From: an uncultured Bacilli bacterium
GTDB lineage: Bacteria; Bacillota_I; Bacilli_A; RF39; UBA660
NCBI GenBank assembly: GCA_947623705.1
Contig: CANQHT010000002.1
Coordinates: 1-35,433 of the forward strand
Direction: 5' to 3'
Length of the DNA stretch: 35,433 nucleotides
Part shown: piece by piece, positions 1-8,356 of the stretch
Layout: every line of letters begins with the position of its first letter
How positions within the stretch are numbered: the first letter of the stretch is position 1
The notes under the pieces: generated by a model
What the model saw: only the letters and a program-made list of their open reading frames with translations
Told to the model about the DNA's origin: nothing
Database searches by the model: none
Translations under genes and position numbers: made by a program

Positions 1-1
1 T

Positions 2-1174
2 CCATATCAATATTGTTTTAGAAATGGAGATAGTGGAAACTTTGAATGTGGAACAAGTAAAACAAAAGAATATACAGTAACATCTGGGGAAACATATACA
101 ATATATGCTTATGTAATGGATAAAGCAGGAAATGTATCAAGTACATTAAATAAATCTGTAACACCAAAAAATCCAGAAATGACTCCATTAGAATTAGTTG
201 CTAAAAAACCACAAGGATTAACTCAAAATCTAGTTGGAGGAATGTATAGATATCAAGGAACGGATAATGTACCAAATTGGATATGCTTTGGAACAAAAAA
301 TCAAAATCAATGTAAAAGTGAATATGATAAATATATGTATAGAATCATAGGAATAACTCCAGAAGGACAAATGTATTTATTAAAAGAGACAACCCTAAAA
401 GAGGAAAATACGAAAAGATTTAGTTGGGATACTCAATACAAACTAACAGGCCCGGAATATAGTAAATGTACAAATGGAATTTGTCATGAATGGAATGAAG
501 CAAACATATTTCAAAGAATAAATGGAATTTCTAATGGTACACAACCAGGAGAAAGCTCATATTTTACTGGTACTAATTATACAGGTACTGACATTTTTGT
601 AGATAGCACATATTATGATTATTTAAAATCAGGGGATAAAATAAATGGTGAAGAAAAAGAAAGCGATTGGTATAAGTTAATTAATACTCACTCTTGGTAT
701 TATGGAGATACTACTGAATTAGATAATTTATATAATGGTGACTATATGTATGCTATAGAAACAGGCAATGCAAAAACAACCCATTATATTCAAAAGCCAG
801 TTGGTTCAACAACTATAGTAGAAGAAAAATATCAGTGGACTAAAACAGTACCAGCCAAAATAAGTTTAATGTATGTTCATGATATATTGTATGCTTATCC
901 TGGAGGAAATCCAAGTAGTGCTGAAGACAGAAAAAATTGTTGGATTGCTACTTTAAAGGATGGATATGATAATTATACTTGGGAAAACTTAAGTACGCGA
1001 ACTGGTTGGGATGATGAGGGTTTAGGAGTAGGCGCGATGGCATTTAATAAAGGTTATATTGAAGACAACGCTACTTATAATCCTGGAGGTGTACGTCCTG
1101 TCTTCTATCTGACATCCGAGGCAAGAATAACGGGAGGAGAAGGAACACAAAGTTTACCGTACATCCTCGGTTAA
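2..1174 (+). CDS. Secreted/surface protein with Ig-like domain and MYRYQG-type C-terminal domain (5' truncated by window edge)
   Basis: The reading frame is open from base 2, so this is the 3' part of a longer gene; an internal ATG at 116 has no ribosome binding site and is not the real start. The first ~50 visible residues (TYTIYAYVMDKAGNVSS) resemble a bacterial Ig-like repeat as found in adhesins. The rest is a domain with the landmarks LVGGMYRYQG, WICFG, YMYRIIGI, HSWYYGD, and near the C-terminus RPVFYL followed by GEGTQSLPYIL. The same landmarks occur in order in the protein at 29237-30529, so the two are paralogues. No LPXTG motif or C-terminal membrane anchor is visible. Role unknown; a cell-surface or adhesion role is inferred from architecture. 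A hairpin terminator follows. Confidence 0.75.
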   Translation, partial: PYQYCFRNGDSGNFECGTSKTKEYTVTSGETYTIYAYVMDKAGNVSSTLNKSVTPKNPEMTPLELVAKKPQGLTQNLVGGMYRYQGTDNVPNWICFGTKNQNQCKSEYDKYMYRIIGITPEGQMYLLKETTLKEENTKRFSWDTQYKLTGPEYSKCTNGICHEWNEANIFQRINGISNGTQPGESSYFTGTNYTGTDIFVDSTYYDYLKSGDKINGEEKESDWYKLINTHSWYYGDTTELDNLYNGDYMYAIETGNAKTTHYIQKPVGSTTIVEEKYQWTKTVPAKISLMYVHDILYAYPGGNPSSAEDRKNCWIATLKDGYDNYTWENLSTRTGWDDEGLGVGAMAFNKGYIEDNATYNPGGVRPVFYLTSEARITGGEGTQSLPYILG

Positions 1175-1222
1175 GCGAAAAGAAATAATTATGTGGTGAA
1201 GCCCTTTTTTTGGGTATTTAAT

Positions 1223-1260
1223 AAATAGAGAGTATTCATCAAGTTCTCTATTTATTTTTA
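1223..1260 (+). terminator. Intrinsic terminator after surface protein gene
   Basis: A perfect 9-bp stem (aaatagaga at 1223-1231 pairing with tctctattt at 1245-1253), a 13-nt loop, and a following T-rich stretch. It separates the surface protein gene from rplI. Confidence 0.7.
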
Positions 1261-1295
1261 TATAAATTTAGCATCTATTTTTTTCTATAGTTAAA

Positions 1296-1325
1296 TTTAC
1301 AATAACCAATATTCTATGGTATAAT
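1296..1325 (+). promoter_or_regulatory. Sigma-A type promoter of rplI-dnaB run
   Basis: TTTACA at 1296-1301, an 18-bp spacer, TATAAT at 1320-1325, then an AGGAGG ribosome binding site just ahead of the rplI ATG at 1350. Preceded by a terminator, so it probably drives the whole rplI-dnaB-M23-walJ-rlmH run. Confidence 0.65.
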
Positions 1326-1349
1326 ATATTAAATGTTTTAGGAGGATAT

Positions 1350-1790
1350 ATGAAGGTTATTTTACTAAAAGATGTTAAAGGGCAAGGCAAAAAAGATGAT
1401 ATTATCGATGTCAGTGATGGTTATGGTAATAATTATTTAATTAAGAATAAATTGGGAGTAAAATATACTAAAGGTAGTAAAGATGTTTTAGATAAAGAAA
1501 TTAAAACAAGACAAGATAATGAAGATGCTTTAGTAAGTGATTTAGAAAAAATAAAAAATAAACTTGCTAATCAAAATATCAAATTTAAAGTTAAAACTGG
1601 TAAGAATGATAAAGTATTTGGAAATATTTCCACTAAACAAATATGTGAAGAACTTAAAAATAAAGGATTTAATATTGATAAGAAATGTTTAAAATTAGAT
1701 GGTAATATTGATTCTTTAGGAGTTCATAAAGTAGAGATAGAATTACATAAAAGAGTTAAATTTAGTATTAATATAGTTGTTGAAAAGTAG
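1350..1790 (+). CDS. rplI: 50S ribosomal protein L9
   Basis: L9 binds 23S rRNA at the base of the L1 stalk. The 146-aa protein has the typical N-terminal start MKVILLKDVKGQGKKDD, the YGNNYLIK segment, a lysine-rich connecting helix, and the C-terminal domain with GKNDKVFGNIS, all at the usual family length of about 148 aa. It starts with ATG behind a strong AGGAGG. dnaB begins 10 nt after its stop, the conserved rplI-dnaB order of Bacillota. A consensus-like promoter lies immediately upstream. Nothing unusual. Confidence 0.97.
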   Translation: MKVILLKDVKGQGKKDDIIDVSDGYGNNYLIKNKLGVKYTKGSKDVLDKEIKTRQDNEDALVSDLEKIKNKLANQNIKFKVKTGKNDKVFGNISTKQICEELKNKGFNIDKKCLKLDGNIDSLGVHKVEIELHKRVKFSINIVVEK

Positions 1791-1800
1791 GTGATTTAAT

Positions 1801-3144
1801 ATGGCAGGAAGAGTTATGCCATCTAATAAAGAAGCAGAAATGAGTGTCCTTGGTGTTTGCTTTTTAGATAATAGTAAAATTGAAGATATATGTGATGAAG
1901 TAAATGCCGATATGTTTTTTGATGAGAGAAATAAATTTTTATTCGAGGCAATTTCTGAATTACATAAAAATAATGTTCCCATTGATATTAAAATGGTTAA
2001 AGAGGAACTAGATAAAAAGAAAAGATTAAATGCTGTTGGTATGCCATATATTAGTGAAGTTATTGATTCAGTGATAACGACAGCCAATTTAAATCATTAT
2101 ATAAAATTAATTAAAGAGTATGCGACAAGAAGAAATATCATTAATACAGCGACCGAAATTGTAACAGAAGCCTATGAAGAAGATGATGTAACAACTCTTT
2201 TAGATGATGCGGAAAAGAATATTTTAAATGTTATTAAGGCAAGAACTGTTAAAGAGTTTGTACCCATTCAAGAAATACTTAGAAGAGCCCAAGCGAAATT
2301 AGAAGAACTTGCTAAAAGTAAGAAATTAGTAACGGGATTAGAAACCGGATTTTATGATTTTGACCGGATTACAACTGGGTTTCAACCTGGTGAACTTATT
2401 ATTTTAGCGGCCCGCCCTGGTATGGGTAAAACAGCCCTTGCTTTAAATATGGCGACTTATGCGGCGACTACAACTAAAAAAGCCATTGCGATATTCAATC
2501 TAGAAATGCCTGCGGAACAACTTGTTAACCGGATTATTAGCGCCTTAGGTAATATCGATAATAATAAATTACAAACTGGTAATATGCTAGAAATGGATTG
2601 GAAAAGATATACCGAAGCGATGAATACTTTAGCGGAAACTAATCTATATATTGAAGATAATTCGGGAATAACTGTTTCTGAAATAAAAGCTAAATGTCGG
2701 AGACTTGCTAATATGCCTGAAGGTTTAGGTTTAGTAGTTATCGATTACTTACAATTAGTTACTACTGGTAACAAAAGAATAGAATCAAGACAAGTGGAAG
2801 TATCCGAAATATCTCGTAGTTTAAAGTTAATGGCGCTAGAACTAGGTGTTCCGGTTATTGCTTGTGCCCAACTTTCGAGAAATGCTGAGCGAAGAGAATC
2901 AAATATGCCAATGCTTGCTGATTTAAGAGAGTCAGGTTCAATTGAACAAGATGCCGATATCGTTTTATTTATTAACCGGAAAGATTATTATGAAGCAAGA
3001 AAAGACCAAAAAGAAAAAATTGTTCCGGCCGAGCTTGTTATTGCAAAGCATAGAAAAGGAAATAATGGTACTATTGATTTAATGTTTGAAAAGAATTTAA
3101 GTGCTTTTAGAAATGTAGCACATGATGTTGGTGATGAAGAATGA
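1801..3144 (+). CDS. dnaB: Replicative DNA helicase DnaB
   Basis: Hexameric 5'-3' helicase that unwinds DNA at the replication fork (called DnaC in Bacillus subtilis). The 447-aa length is typical. The N-terminal primase-interaction domain starts with PSNKEAEMSVLG; the RecA-like C-terminal domain carries Walker A ARPGMGKT at about residues 204-211, a Walker B near VVIDYLQLV at about 312-320, and the DLRESGSIEQDAD segment with arginine-finger context. Its ribosome binding site (AGGTG) overlaps the end of rplI. The last 4 nt overlap the next gene (ATGA), indicating translational coupling. No intein or truncation. Confidence 0.97.
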   Translation: MAGRVMPSNKEAEMSVLGVCFLDNSKIEDICDEVNADMFFDERNKFLFEAISELHKNNVPIDIKMVKEELDKKKRLNAVGMPYISEVIDSVITTANLNHYIKLIKEYATRRNIINTATEIVTEAYEEDDVTTLLDDAEKNILNVIKARTVKEFVPIQEILRRAQAKLEELAKSKKLVTGLETGFYDFDRITTGFQPGELIILAARPGMGKTALALNMATYAATTTKKAIAIFNLEMPAEQLVNRIISALGNIDNNKLQTGNMLEMDWKRYTEAMNTLAETNLYIEDNSGITVSEIKAKCRRLANMPEGLGLVVIDYLQLVTTGNKRIESRQVEVSEISRSLKLMALELGVPVIACAQLSRNAERRESNMPMLADLRESGSIEQDADIVLFINRKDYYEARKDQKEKIVPAELVIAKHRKGNNGTIDLMFEKNLSAFRNVAHDVGDEE

Positions 3145-4649
3145 AAAATAAGTTAATTGGGTTTCTTTTATGTGCAATTGTTTTAACTATATATTTTATT
3201 AGTAATACTTATCAAAATATGACCGAAGTAAATAGATATTATAATGTTTATTTAGATGGGAAAATTATTGGGAGTATTAATGATAAAGATGAATTATATA
3301 AATTAATTGATGAAAAACAACAAGGTATTAAAGATAAATTTGGGGTAAATAATGTGTATCCCCCAAGTAGTTTACAAGTTATTGAAACATATTCTTATAA
3401 TCCCACGATATCATCTTTAGATACCGTTTATAATAAAATTGAAGAAATGCAAGATTTTACAATTTTAGGTTATGAAATTGAAGTAACTAAAGAAAAAGAT
3501 GATTCTAATGAAGCGAAAGATTTTAAAATATATGTGTTAGATAAAGAAGTTTTTGAAACAGCTTTAAGAAGTTTTATTTTAGCTTTTATCTCTGAAGAAG
3601 ATTTAGATGATTATTTAAATGGTACTCAAGAAAATCTTAATGATATTGGAAAATACTATGATGAAATGAAAATTTTAGAAGATATAACTATTAGAAGAAA
3701 AAGAATTAGCGTTAATAATAAAATTTATGAAAGCAGTGAAGAACTAGCTCAAGAATTATTATTTGGTTTTAATTATGAAGAAAAATTATATACTATTAAA
3801 AGTGGGGATACTATTGAATCAATTAGTGAAGCCAATACTTTAAATACCCAAGAATTTTTAATTGCTAATCCAAAGTATTCTTCAAAAGATGCTTTGCTAG
3901 CGATTGGTGATCAAGTTAATATTACCTTAATTGATCCGGAATTATCATTTTCTTATACGATATCTGAGCGAAAAGAAAACGAATATAAATTTGAAGAAAT
4001 TGTTGATCACCGAGATAATACTCAACCATCTAGTTATAAATCCATTTTAAGAGCGGGTGTTACCGGTATATCTATTGAAACAAGTCACTATAATGTTGTT
4101 AATGGGGAACCAAATAACGAAGTTGTAATCGATCCTAATCCAGAAATTGTTCGGGAAAAAATTGATCAACTTGTTGTAAGAGGAAGAGAAACATCCTTTG
4201 GTAATTCTTATGAAGTTGATACAGGTGAAGGTTGGAAGTGGCCAACCCAAAGTCCATATTTAATTACAAGTGAATTTGCACCGCGTTGGGGTAAACATCA
4301 CAATGGTATGGATATCTCTGGCCCAGGTGAAGGAAGTAATATTTATGCCGTAACTGCCGGTCAAGTTATTACTGTAGTTACTGATTGTCCTAATTATGGT
4401 ACTTATGGTAGTCGTTGTGGTAGTGGCTATGGTAATCACGTTGTTATTGATCATGGTAATGGATTATATACGACTTATGCCCATATGAGTGATGATGTCC
4501 CAGTAGTGGTTGGTCAAATGGTAAGTCGTGGTACTATTTTAGGTCATATGAATAGAAGTGGTTCATCAACTGGTGTTCACTTACACTTTGGCGTTTCTAT
4601 TGGAAGCCCTGAAAACTATGTTAATCCAAGGAGTTATTTGTTCCGATGA
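3141..4649 (+). CDS. Membrane-anchored LysM/G5/M23 peptidoglycan endopeptidase
   Basis: Predicted cell-wall hydrolase. The 502-aa protein has one N-terminal membrane segment (about residues 5-21), a region without a recognised family, a LysM peptidoglycan-binding domain (about 216-264, YTIKSGDTIESISEAN), a G5-like domain (about 268-348), and a C-terminal M23 zinc metallopeptidase domain. In M23 the zinc ligands H387/D391 (HHNGMD) and H480-x-H482 (GVHLHFG) are present, so it should be catalytically active. It overlaps dnaB and walJ by 4 nt each. Its presence between dnaB and the WalJ gene suggests cell-wall turnover is co-expressed with replication genes here; M23 enzymes of this layout usually cut peptide cross-links. 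Exact bond specificity cannot be told. Confidence 0.9.
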   Translation: MKNKLIGFLLCAIVLTIYFISNTYQNMTEVNRYYNVYLDGKIIGSINDKDELYKLIDEKQQGIKDKFGVNNVYPPSSLQVIETYSYNPTISSLDTVYNKIEEMQDFTILGYEIEVTKEKDDSNEAKDFKIYVLDKEVFETALRSFILAFISEEDLDDYLNGTQENLNDIGKYYDEMKILEDITIRRKRISVNNKIYESSEELAQELLFGFNYEEKLYTIKSGDTIESISEANTLNTQEFLIANPKYSSKDALLAIGDQVNITLIDPELSFSYTISERKENEYKFEEIVDHRDNTQPSSYKSILRAGVTGISIETSHYNVVNGEPNNEVVIDPNPEIVREKIDQLVVRGRETSFGNSYEVDTGEGWKWPTQSPYLITSEFAPRWGKHHNGMDISGPGEGSNIYAVTAGQVITVVTDCPNYGTYGSRCGSGYGNHVVIDHGNGLYTTYAHMSDDVPVVVGQMVSRGTILGHMNRSGSSTGVHLHFGVSIGSPENYVNPRSYLFR

Positions 4650-5410
4650 AAGTATGTATATTAGCAAGTGGTTCTAAAGGCAATTCCACTTATATTGAAA
4701 CTAAAAACCATCATATATTACTTGATATGGGGAAAACAAAAAAATATATAGTGGAAGCCTTAAAACAAATTGATGTGGACCCCAAAAGTATTGATATAAT
4801 TTTAATTAGTCATTTACATAGTGATCATATCTCGGCTTTAGAAACTTTTATTAAGGCTTATCCCGCTACAGTTTGTATGCCCGAAGAAATGTTTTTGAAT
4901 TTGCCATCAATTAAAAATTATGACCATATTAAAATCTATGATGATGAAATTAATTTTGATGATTTAAAGATTTATGCGCTTAAATCTAGTCACGATTCAC
5001 CAGGTTCTAGAAACTTCATTATTGAAGAAGATGGGCATTCTTTAGTGCAAATAACGGATACGGGTTATATAAAAAATAAATATTTTAAATTACTGCAAAA
5101 TAGAGAAGTCTATTTTATGGAAAGTAATCACGATGTGGAAATGTTAACGCACGGTCCCTATCCGGAAATGACTAAACGAAGAATTTTATCTGATGAAGGC
5201 CACTTATCTAATCAAGCCTCTGGTTTTTACCTTGCCAAATTAATCGGCGATAAAACGAAAAAAGTTTACTTAATGCACTTAAGTGAAACTAATAATAATC
5301 CAAAGATTGCTTTAAAAACGGTAAAAGATACTTTAAAAGAATATAATGTAGAATTTAAAGATATAAAAGTTGCTACTCAAAATGAGATAAGTGAAGTGAT
5401 AAATATATGA
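4646..5410 (+). CDS. walJ: Metallo-beta-lactamase fold hydrolase WalJ/YycJ
   Basis: WalJ/YycJ family: small MBL-fold hydrolase encoded in the WalRK cell-wall regulon of Bacillus and relatives and reported as a DNA exonuclease linking replication, repair and wall metabolism. The 254-aa protein begins MKVCILASGSKGNSTYI, the family hallmark, and has the metal-binding HLHSDH at residues 56-61 plus further ligands (D at ITDTGY, H in EGHLSNQ). It overlaps the M23 gene and rlmH by 4 nt. No walR/walK genes are in the window; the context retained is only walJ-rlmH, which is a widespread pairing. Confidence 0.9.
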   Translation: MKVCILASGSKGNSTYIETKNHHILLDMGKTKKYIVEALKQIDVDPKSIDIILISHLHSDHISALETFIKAYPATVCMPEEMFLNLPSIKNYDHIKIYDDEINFDDLKIYALKSSHDSPGSRNFIIEEDGHSLVQITDTGYIKNKYFKLLQNREVYFMESNHDVEMLTHGPYPEMTKRRILSDEGHLSNQASGFYLAKLIGDKTKKVYLMHLSETNNNPKIALKTVKDTLKEYNVEFKDIKVATQNEISEVINI

Positions 5411-5844
5411 TTAAAATAATTTGTTTTGGTAAAATAAAAGAAGAATATTTGAAAGATTTGATTAATGATTATTTAAAAAGAATTAATAAATATCATAAGA
5501 TAGAAATAATTGAACTTAAAGATAATGAGGATATTACTAAAGAAACCGAAGAGTTATTAAAAATATTAAATTTAAAAGAATATAATATTGCTTTAACAAT
5601 TACTGGTAGTTCTTATACTAGTGAAGACTATGCTAAACATTTAGATAATTTATTTAATTATCATAGTAATATTAATTTTATAATTGGTTCCTCTAATGGG
5701 TTAAGTAATGAAGTAATATCTAAATGTAATGAGGAGATAAGTTTTTCTAATTTGACATTTCCTCATGGACTATTTCGGGGCATTTTGCTAGAACAAATTT
5801 ACCGAGCCTTTAAAATAAATAATAACGAGCGTTACCATAAATAA
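5407..5844 (+). CDS. rlmH: 23S rRNA pseudouridine-1915 N3-methyltransferase RlmH
   Basis: SPOUT-class SAM-dependent methyltransferase that modifies pseudouridine 1915 in helix 69 of 23S rRNA on the assembled 70S ribosome. At 145 aa it is slightly shorter than the usual ~159. The knotted C-terminal SAM site is visible: FIIGSSNGLS and FPHGLFRGILLEQIYRAF, ending in the conserved YHK. It overlaps walJ by 4 nt, ending the coupled run from dnaB. The start ATG lies within the walJ stop region and needs no separate binding site. Confidence 0.95.
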   Translation: MIKIICFGKIKEEYLKDLINDYLKRINKYHKIEIIELKDNEDITKETEELLKILNLKEYNIALTITGSSYTSEDYAKHLDNLFNYHSNINFIIGSSNGLSNEVISKCNEEISFSNLTFPHGLFRGILLEQIYRAFKINNNERYHK

Positions 5845-5856
5845 AAAGGAGGATTT

Positions 5857-7128
5857 ATGACTATTAAAGAATTAACAGAATTATTTTTAGAAAAAAGCCA
5901 AAAATATCGCAAGGAAATATTTTACTTACACGATGAGATTATTAAGTATGAAGAAATAATTGAGGAGTTAAATAATAAAAATATAACTAAAGAAGCAATT
6001 AATCTGTTATATGATAAATATCGTTTCTTACTTAATAAAAAGAATTATGAAACTTATTTACCGACCCTTAAAGCCGATTTATTTGTTTTAAAAGAAAGAC
6101 TTAAAATATTTGAAGTTAAGTATAAAAATGCTTGGGATGTATTTAAGTTATTAAAATACCATCAAGTTGTAAGTCCTAGTTTAATTTGTTTTGTTAAAGA
6201 AGAATTAACTTTAGATGGCTATAGTGATGTGAATATAATAAAAGCTAATGAAAAAATAAAAATATATAATACAAATCAAACCGTTAAAACAACGGGTGCT
6301 TTAAAAAGCAAAGATTTATATTTAATCTCTAATTTAATTGATCACGGTTTTTATGATTACCGGATAAAGAAGCCTTTAGATAATGAAAAAGAACTTATGA
6401 AAGTTGCGGATAATTATATTAAATTATATCAAAATAATGATTTTGAAATGGCTGATAAAATAATTAATGCTGATTTTGAATATTATAATCCTAAAGAAAT
6501 AGAGCATATTTACTTACATATGTTAGATTATTATCAAGAGAAAATATATTCTTTAAATGAAGTAGTAAGAGATAAAGATTATTATTTTGATATTACAATA
6601 CTTAATGATATAAAAGAAGACTATAAAAAGATAATCCCAGTATATGAACATGTAAAAAACAATTTTGATAATTTAAAAATAGTTAAAAAGGAAGAACAAT
6701 TAGAAGAAGAAATTGTTGAACCTTTAGAAGAAAAACCTGAAGAAAACAAATTATATTATTCTACTCAGAGTGAGGATGCTGATAAATGCTATTTTATGCG
6801 AGATTTAGTTACCTTAAGAAAAGAAGGTTTAGATGATATTCTAACAATGCTAGATGACTTTAAAAATGGTGGAAAAAGATTTATTAAAACAATTAATTAT
6901 GGTTATATTGAACTTAAAGACGATCAAATTAGAATCATTTTAAAACCAATGGGTAATAATAATTATTCTGTTATTGGAACATTTATTAAAAAAAGTGATA
7001 ATTTAATGACTATGTACAAAAAGATGTATGATAGACCTTTAGCAGAAATAAATGATGAGTATTCAAAAGAGGTTGAAGAAGCATATATAAATTATATTTC
7101 TGAAAATGGTCGTAAAGGAACAAGATAG
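5857..7128 (+). CDS. Coiled-coil protein of unknown function
   Basis: I do not recognise this 423-aa protein. It has a strong binding site (AAGGAGG) before ATG 5857. It lacks a signal peptide or membrane segment and is very rich in Lys, Glu, Ile and Asn. Residues 1-60 and 85-110 look helical/coiled-coil; a Glu-rich linker (KKEEQLEEEIVEPLEEKPEE) lies near residue 277-296; the last ~120 residues form a more compact region beginning YFMRDLVTLRKEGLDD. It sits 12 nt after rlmH and 15 nt before ung, so it is probably cotranscribed with both. Likely cytosolic and lineage-specific; no function can be assigned. Confidence 0.8.
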   Translation: MTIKELTELFLEKSQKYRKEIFYLHDEIIKYEEIIEELNNKNITKEAINLLYDKYRFLLNKKNYETYLPTLKADLFVLKERLKIFEVKYKNAWDVFKLLKYHQVVSPSLICFVKEELTLDGYSDVNIIKANEKIKIYNTNQTVKTTGALKSKDLYLISNLIDHGFYDYRIKKPLDNEKELMKVADNYIKLYQNNDFEMADKIINADFEYYNPKEIEHIYLHMLDYYQEKIYSLNEVVRDKDYYFDITILNDIKEDYKKIIPVYEHVKNNFDNLKIVKKEEQLEEEIVEPLEEKPEENKLYYSTQSEDADKCYFMRDLVTLRKEGLDDILTMLDDFKNGGKRFIKTINYGYIELKDDQIRIILKPMGNNNYSVIGTFIKKSDNLMTMYKKMYDRPLAEINDEYSKEVEEAYINYISENGRKGTR

Positions 7129-7143
7129 TAAGGATGTAAAAAA

Positions 7144-7803
7144 ATGATTGGTAATGATTGGGATAAAGTTTTAGAAGTGGTTGAAAATAGTGTGGGTTTT
7201 AAAAAATTTTTACAAATGATTAATGAAAAATATAATACTAGTACGGTATATCCCCCTAAAAATTATATTTTTAATGCTCTAAAATTAACCAGTTTTAAAG
7301 ATGTTAAAGTCGTAATTATGGGGCAAGATCCTTATCATGGTGAAGGAGAAGCGCATGGGCTTTCTTTTAGTGTTCAAAAAGGTATTAAGATTCCACCATC
7401 ATTACAAAATATCTATAAAGAATTAGAGGATGATTTAGGTATTAAACCGAGCGAATATGGTGATTTAACTAAATGGGCTAAAGAGGGAGTGCTTTTGCTT
7501 AATGCGGTTTTAACTGTCGAAAAAGATAAGCCGGCATCGCACCGTAACTTGGGCTGGGAACTATTAACTGATTATATAATTAAAGCTGTTAATCAAAAAG
7601 AAGAACCAGTTGTCTTTATATTATGGGGAAATTTTGCCAAAGAAAAACAAAAGTATATAACTAATCCTAAACACCTAGTTTTGACTAGTTCGCATCCCTC
7701 ACCATTCTCTGCTAGTTATGGCTTTTTTGGTTCAAAACCTTTCTCTAAAACAAATGAATTTCTAATCAAAAACAATATGAAACCAATTGATTGGCAATTA
7801 TAA
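7144..7803 (+). CDS. ung: Uracil-DNA glycosylase
   Basis: Removes uracil from DNA, starting base-excision repair. The 219-aa protein has the family 1 motifs: water-activating loop GQDPYHG (D62 catalytic), the uracil-recognition LLNAVLTV segment, and the DNA-intercalating HPSPFSA loop near the C-terminus. Length and motif order are typical. The ribosome binding site is a modest AAGGATG about 8 nt before ATG. It is the last gene of the rightward run; a bidirectional terminator lies immediately after the stop. Confidence 0.97.
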   Translation: MIGNDWDKVLEVVENSVGFKKFLQMINEKYNTSTVYPPKNYIFNALKLTSFKDVKVVIMGQDPYHGEGEAHGLSFSVQKGIKIPPSLQNIYKELEDDLGIKPSEYGDLTKWAKEGVLLLNAVLTVEKDKPASHRNLGWELLTDYIIKAVNQKEEPVVFILWGNFAKEKQKYITNPKHLVLTSSHPSPFSASYGFFGSKPFSKTNEFLIKNNMKPIDWQL

Positions 7804-7850
7804 AAAAACCGATAAGGAATTAAAATGTTTCTCCTTCATCGGTTTTATTA
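7802..7850. terminator. Bidirectional intrinsic terminator between ung and lemA
   Basis: Stem aaaaccgat (7805-7813) pairs perfectly with atcggtttt (7838-7846), extended by aagga/tcctt. A-rich left and T-rich right flanks allow it to end both the rightward ung transcript and the leftward murJ-lemA transcript. The lemA stop codon lies inside it. Confidence 0.75.
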
Positions 7851-8356
7851 TTTATTGAGGTATAATAACTTCTAATTTTAAAATTGGCAACTTTACTCAT
7901 TAAACTATAAGGGAATGTTTTTAAGAGTTGATTAGATTGTAAAGCATTTTGATTAAATAAATTTTTAGATGCTACTAATACTTCATCTACTTCTCTTAAG
8001 TGTTGATAATTTTTCATAAATTCTTTATCACTATTAATTTCGGTAAAATCTTTCATAAGTTCATTTATAAGTCTTACAGCTTCTTCTAACTTTAAATCTT
8101 TTTCAATATTAGTAGTTATCATATCTTTTAAATTAGTATAATCTTTTAAATAATCTTTTTTACCAGTAACTTTTTTTATTTGACTATTCATGGCAATTAT
8201 TAAATCAAATTTTTTATCCAGATTTTCTTCAATTAAACTTTCGGCCTTTTCCATCTTTTCTTTATAACCTTTTAATTTACTATAACTGGCAACATAGATT
8301 AAGGCTAAAATAGCAATTACTGCAAAAACAATGGAAATTACTAAATAGATATTCAT
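7820..8356 (-). CDS. lemA: LemA family protein
   Basis: The LemA family comprises small membrane-anchored helical proteins of undefined biochemical role. The 178-aa product has one N-terminal transmembrane segment (about residues 4-24), a basic stretch just after it, and a helical bundle; the segment LVASKNLFNQNALQSN followed by FPYSLMSKVANFKIRSYY matches the conserved end of LemA proteins (an aromatic/Asn-rich stretch followed by FP-x-x-L). Its ATG overlaps the end of the upstream murJ-like gene by 4 nt, so the two are translationally coupled. No partner protease (HtpX) is next to it here. Confidence 0.8.
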   Translation of the reverse strand: MNIYLVISIVFAVIAILALIYVASYSKLKGYKEKMEKAESLIEENLDKKFDLIIAMNSQIKKVTGKKDYLKDYTNLKDMITTNIEKDLKLEEAVRLINELMKDFTEINSDKEFMKNYQHLREVDEVLVASKNLFNQNALQSNQLLKTFPYSLMSKVANFKIRSYYTSINNKTDEGETF